From positions 1-34,282 of the IMG/VR virus record IMGVR_UViG_3300033145_000551: a DNA stretch of 34,282 bases. One strand, 5' to 3'. Every line of letters starts with the position of its first letter. Position 1 is the stretch's first letter. Shown here in pieces: positions 13,765-21,437 of this stretch. The notes beneath the pieces were generated by a model, which ran no database searches, was not told the DNA's origin, and saw only the letters and a list, made by a program, of their open reading frames with translations. The translations under genes were made by a program, and so were the position numbers. Source of the DNA: a virus.

Positions 13765-14862
13765 ATGAACGGTTTGTCATTGGACATGGATAAGGTACAC
13801 GAGTTGGTTCAACAGGGCTATATCTCGGCCCGTCCTCACCCCGAGTACCCACTATTCATCTATAACTACACTCCTCAGTGTCAGTACGATTGGCACTGGA
13901 CGCCTGAAACCATAGCGTGTCGTGGTCTGATTTTAGACGAACATGACAATGTTATTGCGCGTCCCTTCCCCAAGTTTTTTACTCATGCTCAATATGCAGA
14001 CCTGCGCAATAATGTGCATCATCTGTATGGCCTGCGGTACAAGGAGATGTATCAGGGAAAGTTTACCGTTACTGACAAAATGGATGGTTCCTTGGGTATA
14101 GCCTATGAATGGAACGGTCAGATACACATGGCTTCACGTGGCTCATTTACATCCGAACAGGCGGTCCACGGTACGCATATGCTACGTACATACGACTTTG
14201 ATTTCTGGCCCAATCGAACATACCTGTTTGAAATCATATACCCGGAAAATCGCATAGTAGTAGACTATAAAGGATTAGAAGACACTGTCTTGCTAACTGT
14301 TTTAGACAATGACACTGGCCAGGATTGTCCAGGGCTTATAAAGGATTGGGCCGACAATGACTATCCAGTGGTACAACCATGTACGTTTGCTTTGTTTGAT
14401 GATGTTCTAGCACATCAAGACGACGAGGGTGAGGGTTACGTAGTTAAGTTTGACAATGGTCTACGTGTCAAGGTGAAGTTTGCAGAGTACCTACGACTCC
14501 ATAGCATATTGACACATGTATCCGCGCGTGATATTTGGTGGAAACTACGTAATAAGGAACCGTTGGAAGATTTTTATGGCTTGGTACCGGACGAGTTCTA
14601 CACATGGATACAAGACCTGGCAGCCGAGCTTCGCGCTCAGTACGACAGTATAGAAACACATGCCCGTGCTGTGTTGAATAAGGATATCGTAAAGCGTAAT
14701 CCTCCGTTGACTAGAAAGCAGCTTGCTATTAAGTACACTGACTATGAATACAAGGCCATCATGTTTCAGATGCTTGACAATAAGCAGTATGCCGAATCCA
14801 TTTGGCGGCTAATACGACCTGGTGCCGACAAACCATTTGTGGTAAAGGATAACGGCCCATGA
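13765..14862 (+). CDS. RNA ligase, T4 Rnl1 type
   Basis: Joins 5'-phosphate and 3'-OH RNA ends with ATP. 365 residues from the ATG at 13765, chosen because GGAGGA (13751-13756) precedes it; an ATG at 13738 adds 9 residues. Motif I K105-M-D-G-S carries the nucleotidyl lysine. ACRGLILD (51-58) lies upstream as in Rnl1, motif III is near YLFEIIYPENRIVVDY, and motifs IV/V are EGYVVKF and LRVKVKFAEYLRLH. The C-terminal domain is helical. The gene lies in an operon with a T4-type kinase/phosphatase, so the likely job is repair of cleaved tRNAs. Confidence 0.92.
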   Translation: MNGLSLDMDKVHELVQQGYISARPHPEYPLFIYNYTPQCQYDWHWTPETIACRGLILDEHDNVIARPFPKFFTHAQYADLRNNVHHLYGLRYKEMYQGKFTVTDKMDGSLGIAYEWNGQIHMASRGSFTSEQAVHGTHMLRTYDFDFWPNRTYLFEIIYPENRIVVDYKGLEDTVLLTVLDNDTGQDCPGLIKDWADNDYPVVQPCTFALFDDVLAHQDDEGEGYVVKFDNGLRVKVKFAEYLRLHSILTHVSARDIWWKLRNKEPLEDFYGLVPDEFYTWIQDLAAELRAQYDSIETHARAVLNKDIVKRNPPLTRKQLAIKYTDYEYKAIMFQMLDNKQYAESIWRLIRPGADKPFVVKDNGP

Positions 14863-15224
14863 AATTACGTGGCGCACTCAGTATTTCTCGTGACAAAATC
14901 TTAGAGTTCAAGGCTGAAGCACTCAAAGAGCTAATGCGTGGACTACTGACAGTCACACGATTAAACTTTCCCAAGGTACGCCTGGGCTTTACGGTCTATC
15001 TACAATCACTGGGTTTACATCCAGACGACGACAGTGTGCTAGCATGGCTACAGGAAAACACCGGGCCATTTATAGCGGCCTTTATTTTTGACAAGGATGG
15101 AAAGTTAGACTTTCTACTGACTACTGGAACACAAGCGGAACTCAAACAAATAGGAATTATCAATGTCGAAGAAAGTAGTGATACTCAAGGGACTGCCAGC
15201 GTCGGGCAAGTCCACGTGGGCTAA
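14859..15224 (+). CDS. Hypothetical protein between RNA ligase and Pnkp
   Basis: 121 residues, joined to the ligase gene by ATGA and overlapping the kinase/phosphatase gene by 62 bases. The sequence is mixed alpha/beta with no cysteine cluster: KLRGALSISRDKILEFKAEALKELM, then LGFTVYLQSLGL, then AAFIFDKDGKLDFLLTTG. No family recognised. Its place between two RNA-repair genes suggests a related or accessory role, but nothing in the sequence shows it. Confidence 0.7.
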   Translation: MKLRGALSISRDKILEFKAEALKELMRGLLTVTRLNFPKVRLGFTVYLQSLGLHPDDDSVLAWLQENTGPFIAAFIFDKDGKLDFLLTTGTQAELKQIGIINVEESSDTQGTASVGQVHVG

Positions 15225-16080
15225 AAAAAAGGTCACATCCAGTCATGGTGCGTATAAGCGTGTCAATAGGGATGACCTACGTGCTATGATTGACGATGGT
15301 GTGTGGAGCAAGGGCAATGAAGCATTCATTGTTGGAATGCGCAATCATCTTATATTGGCGGCATTGGATGCTGGTAAGCATGTAATTGTGGATGATACCA
15401 ACTTCGCCAAAAGTCATGAGCGTGATATTCGTACACTAGTCAAGAACCACAACTTGCGTAACGATGATAATGTGGCTGTAGAAGTAAAGATGTTTGACAC
15501 CAGTGTCGAAGATTGTATTGAGCGTGACAAAACACGTACCAACTCTGTAGGTGCCGATGTGATTTTGAAAATGGCCAAACAATATCTACCTGGTTACGAT
15601 GTACCCACGCCAGAAATTAACTTAACAGCAGCCCAAGACAACGGGCTACCCTGGTGTGTTATCTATGACCTGGATGGTACGGCTGCTATCATGGGTAGTC
15701 GTTCACCATATGATGCTAGCCAATGTGATACGGTAGACCGTCCCAACATAGCTCTGCAATTAGTATTGGGAGCAATGCGGGTTTATAACCGCGATTCAGC
15801 AGGCGATATGCAATTCATTGCCATGTCGGGTCGTAGCTCACAATATCGAGAAGCTACGGAACTATTTATTACTAAGCACAATTTTCCATGTGATGCTTTA
15901 TACATGAGGGCTGAAGACGATAATCGTAAAGATGCGATTGTTAAGAAAGAAATGTATGAAGCCCATGTTAAGGGTAAGTTTAACGTCCTGGTCGTCTTCG
16001 ATGACCGTAACCAAATGATAGATTTTTGGCGCAAAGACGCCGGTCTACCATGCTTCCAAGTAAACTATGGAGACTTCTAA
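15163..16080 (+). CDS. Polynucleotide 5'-kinase / 3'-phosphatase, T4 Pnkp type
   Basis: 305 residues, close to T4 PseT (301). The N-terminal kinase has the Walker A GLPASGKST (residues 10-18), an R-V-N-R-D-D-L-R segment and DDTNF (77-81). The C-terminal phosphatase has D169-L-D171-G-T, the acylphosphatase motif, then SGR and a late VFDDR. It prepares cleaved RNA ends (removes 2',3'-cyclic or 3'-phosphate, phosphorylates 5'-OH) for the ligase 300 bases upstream. The start follows AGGA. It overlaps the preceding gene by 62 bases. Confidence 0.95.
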   Translation: MSKKVVILKGLPASGKSTWAKKKVTSSHGAYKRVNRDDLRAMIDDGVWSKGNEAFIVGMRNHLILAALDAGKHVIVDDTNFAKSHERDIRTLVKNHNLRNDDNVAVEVKMFDTSVEDCIERDKTRTNSVGADVILKMAKQYLPGYDVPTPEINLTAAQDNGLPWCVIYDLDGTAAIMGSRSPYDASQCDTVDRPNIALQLVLGAMRVYNRDSAGDMQFIAMSGRSSQYREATELFITKHNFPCDALYMRAEDDNRKDAIVKKEMYEAHVKGKFNVLVVFDDRNQMIDFWRKDAGLPCFQVNYGDF

Positions 16081-16095
16081 AGTGAGGAACCAATA

Positions 16096-16776
16096 ATGCC
16101 TGTCAAACCCGGCACTAAAGTTCTAGTTTTGAACGACGATTACGTTCCACTAAACACAGTGCATTGGAAAAAGGCAATCAAACGACTCTTTGAGTCACCT
16201 TGTGAACGCTGCCAAGAACGTGGATATGTCTACATCAACGGACGAAAGCAGACCTGCAATTACTGTCAGGGTAAAAAGACCTTGCCCCCCGCCACGCCAG
16301 TTGAATACTTTGACGCTGGTTATTCCGTGCGTGACGGACGAGGCAATGAGCATTTAGTACCCGCAGTTATTGCAAACGTCCACCACGTACGACGCAAGTA
16401 CCGCAAAGTGCCCTTTTCCAAATCCAATATCCTACGACGTGATGGATTTCGTTGTCAGTTCTGTGGTACGCAGTTTCCGCCACATGAATTGACCATGGAC
16501 CACGTGGTCCCACGCAGCATGTGGAATGGCAATGATACGCCCACGTGTTGGACCAATATCGTCGCCGCATGTCGCAAGTGTAACCTGACCAAGGCCAATC
16601 GCACACCAGCCCAGGCCGGTATGCCGCTACGTAAATTGGTCAATGGATGTTATTGGATAATCTATAAACATCCCAAGGCACCCACGGCCCAGGAAATCAC
16701 ACTGGGACTTACATATCGTATCACTCCCCACGAATGGGAAATTTATGTGGCTCCATTCAGAAAAAGTCTCCCATAA
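16096..16776 (+). CDS. HNH endonuclease with an extra zinc-knuckle insert
   Basis: 226 residues. The C-terminal HNH fold is clear: ILRRDGFRCQFCG (about 113-125), LTMDHVVPRS (132-141), then W-x-N-I-V-A-A-C-R-K-C-N and RTPAQAGM. The two C-x-x-C pairs are structural zinc sites. N-terminally, CERC and CNYCQGKK (about residues 36-59) form a DnaJ-like zinc motif not found in most HNH enzymes of this type. It may be a free-standing homing nuclease or a DNA-processing enzyme. The gene ends the 13765-16776 block and precedes a promoter. Confidence 0.85.
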   Translation: MPVKPGTKVLVLNDDYVPLNTVHWKKAIKRLFESPCERCQERGYVYINGRKQTCNYCQGKKTLPPATPVEYFDAGYSVRDGRGNEHLVPAVIANVHHVRRKYRKVPFSKSNILRRDGFRCQFCGTQFPPHELTMDHVVPRSMWNGNDTPTCWTNIVAACRKCNLTKANRTPAQAGMPLRKLVNGCYWIIYKHPKAPTAQEITLGLTYRITPHEWEIYVAPFRKSLP

Positions 16777-16778
16777 GG

Positions 16779-16808
16779 TTGACAATTAGCAGAATTGGTC
16801 TGTATAAC
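16779..16808 (+). promoter_or_regulatory. Sigma-70-type promoter after the HNH gene
   Basis: TTGACA (16779-16784) starts three bases after a stop codon in non-coding DNA. TATAAC (16803-16808) follows an 18-base spacer. The context GGTTGACAATT is shared with the 6114 promoter. It would drive the row of small genes from 16849. A T-rich tract lies between the -10 and the first gene. Confidence 0.75.
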
Positions 16809-16848
16809 TATATGGACCAGTTTTGTTTTTTTTACCACGGACACGCAA

Positions 16849-17259
16849 ATGATTACGTATGAATATACATGTGATGAGTGTAATGCCTGCTTTGATACAA
16901 TGCAAAGTATTAAAGATGAAGCACTTAGCGTTTGTCCTGTGTGTGACAATAATACCCTGCGACGTGTATTACATCCACCCTTGCATGTACAGGTGATTGG
17001 CGAACCAACTACTATGGGACAACTTGCCGAACGTAATGCTCAACATATGTCTCAAGAGGAAATGGCGAAAGCCCAGGAACGTTTTAAGACCCAGAAAACA
17101 ATTAGTAGGATTCCAGACAAGCATCGTCCAGCCAGTATTCCTAACGAACCCACAAAGGACTCACCAGAATGGATAAAAAAACCCCGCACGAAAACGACCA
17201 AGCAGGTCACGCAAATGACTCCCGAGCAAACCAAAAAGTACGTCCACACGGGGGAATGA
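16849..17259 (+). CDS. FmdB-type zinc-ribbon protein
   Basis: 136 residues from the ATG at 16849. The first 40 form an FmdB-like zinc ribbon: ITYEYTCDEC, then C, then VCPVCDN and RRVL, a common putative regulatory domain in bacteria and phages. The rest is charged and likely disordered or helical, rich in Gln, Lys, Pro and Thr. It is the first gene after the 16779 promoter, so early or middle expression is likely. Exact function is not known for this family. Confidence 0.75.
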   Translation: MITYEYTCDECNACFDTMQSIKDEALSVCPVCDNNTLRRVLHPPLHVQVIGEPTTMGQLAERNAQHMSQEEMAKAQERFKTQKTISRIPDKHRPASIPNEPTKDSPEWIKKPRTKTTKQVTQMTPEQTKKYVHTGE

Positions 17260-17591
17260 GCAGGAGAGCAGCAATGGGTACCAGTGCCATGGGAGCCCTC
17301 GCTGTTTTAATGGGAGGTACAGAGATAGTCCAGGCCGGACCGTCTAAACCAGAGGGACAGGATTACGACTCTTCTGTAGTTTGTATGCCAGAGCCACAGA
17401 CAACAATCGCAATAGATACTCTAATGAAAGTCATGGGAGAGTACAGTGCTGTACAAACCGACCATGACTTGAGTGATTGTATCCATATCATTGATAAAGA
17501 TAGAATGGCCGACATGGACGGGTATACTATTATGATACCAAAAGATGATAAGCATACACCATTGGGAGTGAGGACGAGGACCACAGCATGA
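17256..17591 (+). CDS. Tat-signal-like exported protein, first of two
   Basis: 111 residues from the ATG at 17256, which overlaps the upstream stop (ATGA) and follows GGGGGA. An ATG at 17169 gives a 29-residue extension inside the previous gene and is less likely. The N-terminus is M-S-R-R-A-A-M, then a Gly/Ala-rich hydrophobic stretch ending IVQAGPS, which looks like a twin-arginine signal peptide with a cleavage site after VQA (about residue 27). The mature part of about 85 residues is acidic, with two Cys. No family recognised. Confidence 0.68.
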   Translation: MSRRAAMGTSAMGALAVLMGGTEIVQAGPSKPEGQDYDSSVVCMPEPQTTIAIDTLMKVMGEYSAVQTDHDLSDCIHIIDKDRMADMDGYTIMIPKDDKHTPLGVRTRTTA

Positions 17592-18028
17592 AACGAAGAA
17601 ACTTTTTCAAAGGATTGGCGGTCTTGGTGCTGTCACCTATGGCGACGTTGGCTGCCAAGCCCAGCCCACCCCCAGAACCCACCACATTATATGACATCAA
17701 GCATCCCCCCATTGGGGAGTTTACTAAGCGATTGATGCGTCTCTCCAAGGAGACCCTACGACGTAGTGCTTCAATGTCTTTAGCCGAGGTTCGTGAGAGA
17801 CGCTACGACATAATGCAGCGGGCAATCAATTCTCATCACAAGCTGGCCAAGTCCGCCGCCAGAGTCCGTCGGGCGACCAAAAAGATGACTAAAGCCCTAG
17901 AAGGTCTTGGTAAGATACCACAAGCTTCAGATGGGCTACCAGGAACGAAGGGTCCCATTAACATACTAGGATGGGGCTATTCCTGCTCAGATTTGGCCGC
18001 GTTCTGTAAGGAAAAAGCTCATGCCTGA
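17588..18028 (+). CDS. Tat-signal-like exported protein, second of two
   Basis: 146 residues, joined to the preceding gene by an ATGA overlap. K-R-R-N-F-F-K (residues 2-8) is a near-perfect twin-arginine motif. A hydrophobic stretch GLAVLVLSPMATLAA and a probable cleavage after LAA (about residue 23) follow. The mature part begins with a Pro-rich linker, then basic helices (RRYDIMQRAINSHHKLAKSA), and has two Cys near the end. No enzyme motif is seen. It and its neighbour probably form an exported pair; a cofactor-bearing substrate is not evident. Confidence 0.7.
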   Translation: MKRRNFFKGLAVLVLSPMATLAAKPSPPPEPTTLYDIKHPPIGEFTKRLMRLSKETLRRSASMSLAEVRERRYDIMQRAINSHHKLAKSAARVRRATKKMTKALEGLGKIPQASDGLPGTKGPINILGWGYSCSDLAAFCKEKAHA

Positions 18029-18359
18029 ACAAACAATAACCAAGCCAGATGGAACACAAATTACCAAGCGTACTCCAGGAGTGGTACCAAACCTACAGGA
18101 ACCATGTCAGGCTATCGTTACTACTCAAATAGTCATTTGTGAACCCATGAGTGATAAAACATGGAGATTAGTTGCATCATTCACGGATAACTACAATATC
18201 ATACTAGACCAACGCGCACATGATGCCGCCCGTCAAGAAGTAGTTGGTCGAATACGGGAGATTAAACAACAATGGCAGGACAAAGGACGAATCATCTCAC
18301 TAGAGAACTTGCTAACCACCGGGCAGCCGAATTTATCGAAGACGGAAGCAAAGACATAA
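18021..18359 (+). CDS. Hypothetical protein
   Basis: 112 residues, starting at an ATG 8 bases inside the preceding gene. The N-terminus contains P-E-Q-T-I-T-K-P-D-G-T, a motif loosely repeated at the C-terminus of the next protein (TETITTPDGR). The middle is beta-like (QAIVTTQIVICEP, then WRLVASFTDNYNIIL) and the end is a charged helix. No family recognised. It overlaps the next gene by 88 bases. Confidence 0.65.
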   Translation: MPEQTITKPDGTQITKRTPGVVPNLQEPCQAIVTTQIVICEPMSDKTWRLVASFTDNYNIILDQRAHDAARQEVVGRIREIKQQWQDKGRIISLENLLTTGQPNLSKTEAKT

Positions 18360-18619
18360 TTTCCTGCTCGGCATGTGGTAAAAATCTTATTGAGGTATGG
18401 ATGGTGCGTCCCAAGGCACCATTAGTAACTGAACTGATAGTCACATGTCCATTTTGTGGAGATAGGTCTTTTAAGAAAACAATTCATGGACAATACTGCT
18501 TGGGTAATCTGGAATCGAAAAAAGTCGTGATGGTTGATACGCCAACTGAAACCATTACCACACCAGATGGTCGTCTGTTACAAAAAGTATTAGTTAAAAC
18601 CACAAAGAGAGAAACATGA
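18272..18619 (+). CDS. Zinc-ribbon phage protein
   Basis: 115 residues. A C-x-x-C pair at about residues 32-35 (CSACGK) and another at about 59-62 (TCPFCGD) with SFKK-I-G after it form a single zinc ribbon. I have seen similar ribbons in small phage proteins but cannot name a function. The N-terminal 30 residues are charged and lie in the overlap with the upstream gene. The C-terminus carries TETITTPDGR, similar to the start of the upstream protein. GGGAG precedes the start. Confidence 0.7.
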   Translation: MAGQRTNHLTRELANHRAAEFIEDGSKDIISCSACGKNLIEVWMVRPKAPLVTELIVTCPFCGDRSFKKTIHGQYCLGNLESKKVVMVDTPTETITTPDGRLLQKVLVKTTKRET

Positions 18620-19074
18620 ACACTAACGAATTTATTATGCAGCCACAGCGTGGCAAGCCCGCAGATGGCTTTGTGCCCGACATAGTTGAAGCAATTGGTT
18701 ATGGTACTCAAACCGCTATTGATACCATCACTAATAAACCGGGCCTCGTACCCATTGCAACCAAAATAATCATCGGAGTACAGGGCCAAGAACGCGAAGT
18801 GGACAACCCACAATGTTACGCGAAAATTCTCAAGTTTGATGGTGAAGGGGACTATGTATACTATATACGTATGAATTCCCATGGTGATGTGTCAGACCCA
18901 TGGGGTTTGTATCAAGATAGTCAATCTAATTCTCGTATGGCTAGTCACAAGGGTGTAGCCGAATACGAATTCCGACGAGTACATGAACGTGCTTTTATAA
19001 TATATCTGCGATACTTAACAACTCGCAACAACTCTCTACTACGAATTTGTGAAAGGGATATTAAAGATGCCTAG
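18616..19074 (+). CDS. Hypothetical protein
   Basis: 152 residues, coupled to the upstream gene by ATGA. The middle looks like a beta domain (PIATKIIIGVQGQ, then YAKILKFDGEGDYVYYIRM), followed by polar turns and a helix. No cysteine cluster, membrane segment or catalytic motif is seen. It overlaps the next start by 8 bases. Unrecognised. Confidence 0.7.
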   Translation: MNTNEFIMQPQRGKPADGFVPDIVEAIGYGTQTAIDTITNKPGLVPIATKIIIGVQGQEREVDNPQCYAKILKFDGEGDYVYYIRMNSHGDVSDPWGLYQDSQSNSRMASHKGVAEYEFRRVHERAFIIYLRYLTTRNNSLLRICERDIKDA

Positions 19075-19444
19075 AACACTCAGTCAAGCCGAACAAGACT
19101 ACATTATCAACCATCACGACAAAATGAGTCCCGAAGCCATGTGCGCGGATATGCCTGGCGTCGGTCCAAAAACCGTTGTGCAATTCATTGAAACATCCGT
19201 CATACCCGAAGTTGTTCCCGATGAAACGCCGAAAGAACGACAAAAAAAACTACAAAAGAAAACCGGACTCACCGCTGGTAAACTCATGGGACGAGACCCA
19301 GAACGAGGTATCGCCGTAATGACACCGGGTGCTTCTGAATTAGCCGATGCACGGCGCGTAATTAATGTACCAAGTATTGATAAGGCAGCACGCGCCAAGC
19401 CCGACCGTATTCATGTTATGGATGATAGCAAACAGGTACGATAA
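19067..19444 (+). CDS. Hypothetical protein with possible N-terminal helix-turn-helix
   Basis: 125 residues from the ATG at 19067; AAAGGG (19052-) supports this start over 19049. Residues 5-38 (LSQAEQDYIINHHDKMSPEAMC, then GVGPKTVVQFI) resemble a small HTH with a GVG-P turn. The rest is Lys/Arg-rich, with a later VMTPGASELADARRV segment that looks like a linear interaction motif. It could bind DNA; this is inference. The stop overlaps the next start by one base (TAATG). Confidence 0.65.
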   Translation: MPRTLSQAEQDYIINHHDKMSPEAMCADMPGVGPKTVVQFIETSVIPEVVPDETPKERQKKLQKKTGLTAGKLMGRDPERGIAVMTPGASELADARRVINVPSIDKAARAKPDRIHVMDDSKQVR

Positions 19445-19926
19445 TGAAGCAATCGCAATCACACGACGAAGTCATGGCGTCGTACGGTCTATGTTTATTC
19501 CGAGATGCCTTTGTGCGTGATAGATGTGGATGGGTCGTAGACCTACAGGATGGCACTAAGGTATTTCAGGATGACGATAGACCAGGACAACCTGCTGTAA
19601 GCGCCTGGGTACGCCTGGGACATTATATCGGTGACTATCCTCAAAACAACATTGCTCAAATGCGTTTAAGATTTCATACCCATATTATCGGCCTACCGCC
19701 AGATAAACCATTTTATTTTTACTCTAAGGGTATGCAACAATCTATGACACAAACCCACGGTCTGAATTTTCATATTGTGGGGTGGCCCGAAAAAAACAAA
19801 GATGACATACTGTGTGTGTGGTATAAGACCCCAGAATTGGTAGAAACCAAACGGGCACACCGTAAAATATCTGTGTGTCGCCCTCAACAGCTAGTCGGCT
19901 TGACAAAACCCATCGCCAATGTATAA
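19444..19926 (+). CDS. Hypothetical protein
   Basis: 160 residues in a TAATG overlap with the preceding gene. The sequence is rich in aromatic residues and beta-like (FRDAFVRDRCGWVVDLQDGTK, then PFYFYSKGMQ, then FHIVGWP). It has three Cys but no obvious metal site. A promoter (19900) lies at its 3' end. No family recognised. Confidence 0.65.
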   Translation: MKQSQSHDEVMASYGLCLFRDAFVRDRCGWVVDLQDGTKVFQDDDRPGQPAVSAWVRLGHYIGDYPQNNIAQMRLRFHTHIIGLPPDKPFYFYSKGMQQSMTQTHGLNFHIVGWPEKNKDDILCVWYKTPELVETKRAHRKISVCRPQQLVGLTKPIANV

Positions 19927-19927
19927 T
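19900..19927 (+). promoter_or_regulatory. Consensus sigma-70 promoter ahead of the recA-helicase block
   Basis: TTGACA (19900-19905) and TATAAT (19922-19927), spacing 16. The -10 overlaps the TAA stop of the preceding gene, and the next gene starts at 19936. It sits at the head of the 19936-26632 replication and recombination block. Confidence 0.75.
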
Positions 19928-19935
19928 AAAGCACC

Positions 19936-20376
19936 ATGGCTACTACTCGCACAGAAACAAGTCGATACCCCTCTCGCTATGGTGGTGGGTGGGTAACCCA
20001 CGCCCAGTACATTACTGAATGTTTGTGTGTGCTCATTGCTAAAAAAAAAAAAAAAAATCTACATGACCAGTTCTGGAATCAGGAACCTTGGAAAGCTATA
20101 TTTCGTCGCCAAGTTCCCTTGGCTATTAAGCTGTTAAAACAGTATCATCCCGAAGTCATCCTGGGTGTTCTACGTGACCGACGCTGCTGGAAAGTACATT
20201 CCTTTGGTGCAAACTGGTTACTCAAACCATTGCTCATAGAAAAGCAGCGCGCACACGATGCTCAAATTGCACAACAATCTGACACTGTATTAACCGACAC
20301 ATCTACGGTTCAAAAGCCTCAACGTATTACCACTGGTAAGAAGTCACTGTTCTCTCAATTGAAAGAGGCTGAATAA
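19936..20376 (+). CDS. Conserved phage protein with a 17-A tract
   Basis: 146 residues. The start includes YPSRYGGGWVTHAQYITE, which I recognise as a motif of a small phage protein family of unknown function, often near recombination genes. A run of 17 A residues (20041-20057) encodes K-K-K-K-K-N at residues 36-41. C-terminally, QFWNQEPWKAIFRRQV, then LLKQYHPEVILGVLRD, then WLLKPLLIEK fit a helical domain. The stop overlaps the recA start (TAATG). A frameshift or slippage at the A tract is possible. Confidence 0.75.
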   Translation: MATTRTETSRYPSRYGGGWVTHAQYITECLCVLIAKKKKKNLHDQFWNQEPWKAIFRRQVPLAIKLLKQYHPEVILGVLRDRRCWKVHSFGANWLLKPLLIEKQRAHDAQIAQQSDTVLTDTSTVQKPQRITTGKKSLFSQLKEAE

Positions 20377-21437
20377 TGGGCATTGTTCCCAGCAAATCAC
20401 TGATGGGCACAGACCTTATCAAAGAATTTGGTAAAAGCGCCTTTATCAAGGGCGATACCCTAGCACAATATACCAACGACATCATCCATGTAAGTCCACG
20501 TATCGACCTACTACTTGGCGGTGGTATTCCAGGCGGCACCGTAGTCACACTAGTTGGCCCCCCAAAGTGTGGCAAAACCGTGAGCGCCCTCCACATCCTC
20601 GGCAAGGCCCAACAATGCGGTCGTAAGGTCTTCTTTATCAATGTCGAAGGTCGCATCAAGCCCCGAGACCTCAATGGCATTTCCTGCTTAGACACATCAC
20701 GTTTAGAAATAGTCAGGTCGTATCGTGACAAGGATGGTACAACTCGCATTTTGAAGGCACATGAGTTCCTAACTATTGTAGAGAACATAATTCACAATCA
20801 TCCTGGTGCAGTCATTGTCATTGATTCCATCTCACAACTGGTAACTAGTGGTGAAATGGAAAACGAACTAGACAAACGCGACCGAGCGCCGGGTGCCACT
20901 CTCATGTCCAAGTTTTGTCGTCGCCTATCTAATGTGATACCAGTTAATGACATTGTGCTGATTGGCATACTACACTTTTATGCTAATACAAGTGGTTTTG
21001 GTAAGAGTAAACTCGTCAGCGGTGGTAACAAAATCAAATACGCCCTGGACATTGGCCTAGAGTGCAAGAAGTTTGAGATTGTACGCGAAGGAGGCACGGA
21101 AGAAGGACGCCCCCTTGGGCAAACTATTGACTGGATTACCACGTCTACGGCTTTTGCACCACCAGGACAACGTGCCACGTCTATGTTAACATATGGCGTA
21201 GGTATTGATGAAATCTATGAGATTGTCGATATGAGTATTGAGCTTGGTTTTGTTCAACAGGCTAAGTCATGGTATACTATGGCATACATGAAGGACCACG
21301 TGCCTGAAAAAACATGGGATGAAAGAAATTTTAAGGTACAAGGTAAAGAAAAGCTAGTTAATCGTATACGCAACAATGATGATGAGCGCCTGTTGTTGGA
21401 AAAAGATTTTCATGCTATGATGGGAATGGATACATGA
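20376..21437 (+). CDS. RecA/UvsX-like recombinase
   Basis: 353 residues, standard RecA length. Binds ssDNA and promotes strand exchange in recombination-dependent replication or repair. Walker A GPPKCGKT (61-68), with the usual ESSGK replaced by PKCGK. Walker B is AVIVIDSIS (about residues 148-156). An acidic PGATLMSKFCRRL segment and a VLIGILHFYANTSGFG stretch with a GGNK element follow, as in RecA/UvsX loops. The C-terminus, with an MGM end, is helical. It lies directly downstream of a consensus promoter region and is coupled to a small endonuclease gene (ATGA). Confidence 0.92.
   Translation: MGIVPSKSLMGTDLIKEFGKSAFIKGDTLAQYTNDIIHVSPRIDLLLGGGIPGGTVVTLVGPPKCGKTVSALHILGKAQQCGRKVFFINVEGRIKPRDLNGISCLDTSRLEIVRSYRDKDGTTRILKAHEFLTIVENIIHNHPGAVIVIDSISQLVTSGEMENELDKRDRAPGATLMSKFCRRLSNVIPVNDIVLIGILHFYANTSGFGKSKLVSGGNKIKYALDIGLECKKFEIVREGGTEEGRPLGQTIDWITTSTAFAPPGQRATSMLTYGVGIDEIYEIVDMSIELGFVQQAKSWYTMAYMKDHVPEKTWDERNFKVQGKEKLVNRIRNNDDERLLLEKDFHAMMGMDT

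Noticed and set aside
20327-20788. Minus-strand open frame of 153 codons opposite the recA-like gene
   Set aside because: It is a shadow of a clearly recognised + strand gene, its protein has no recognisable motif, and no other minus-strand gene is supported.
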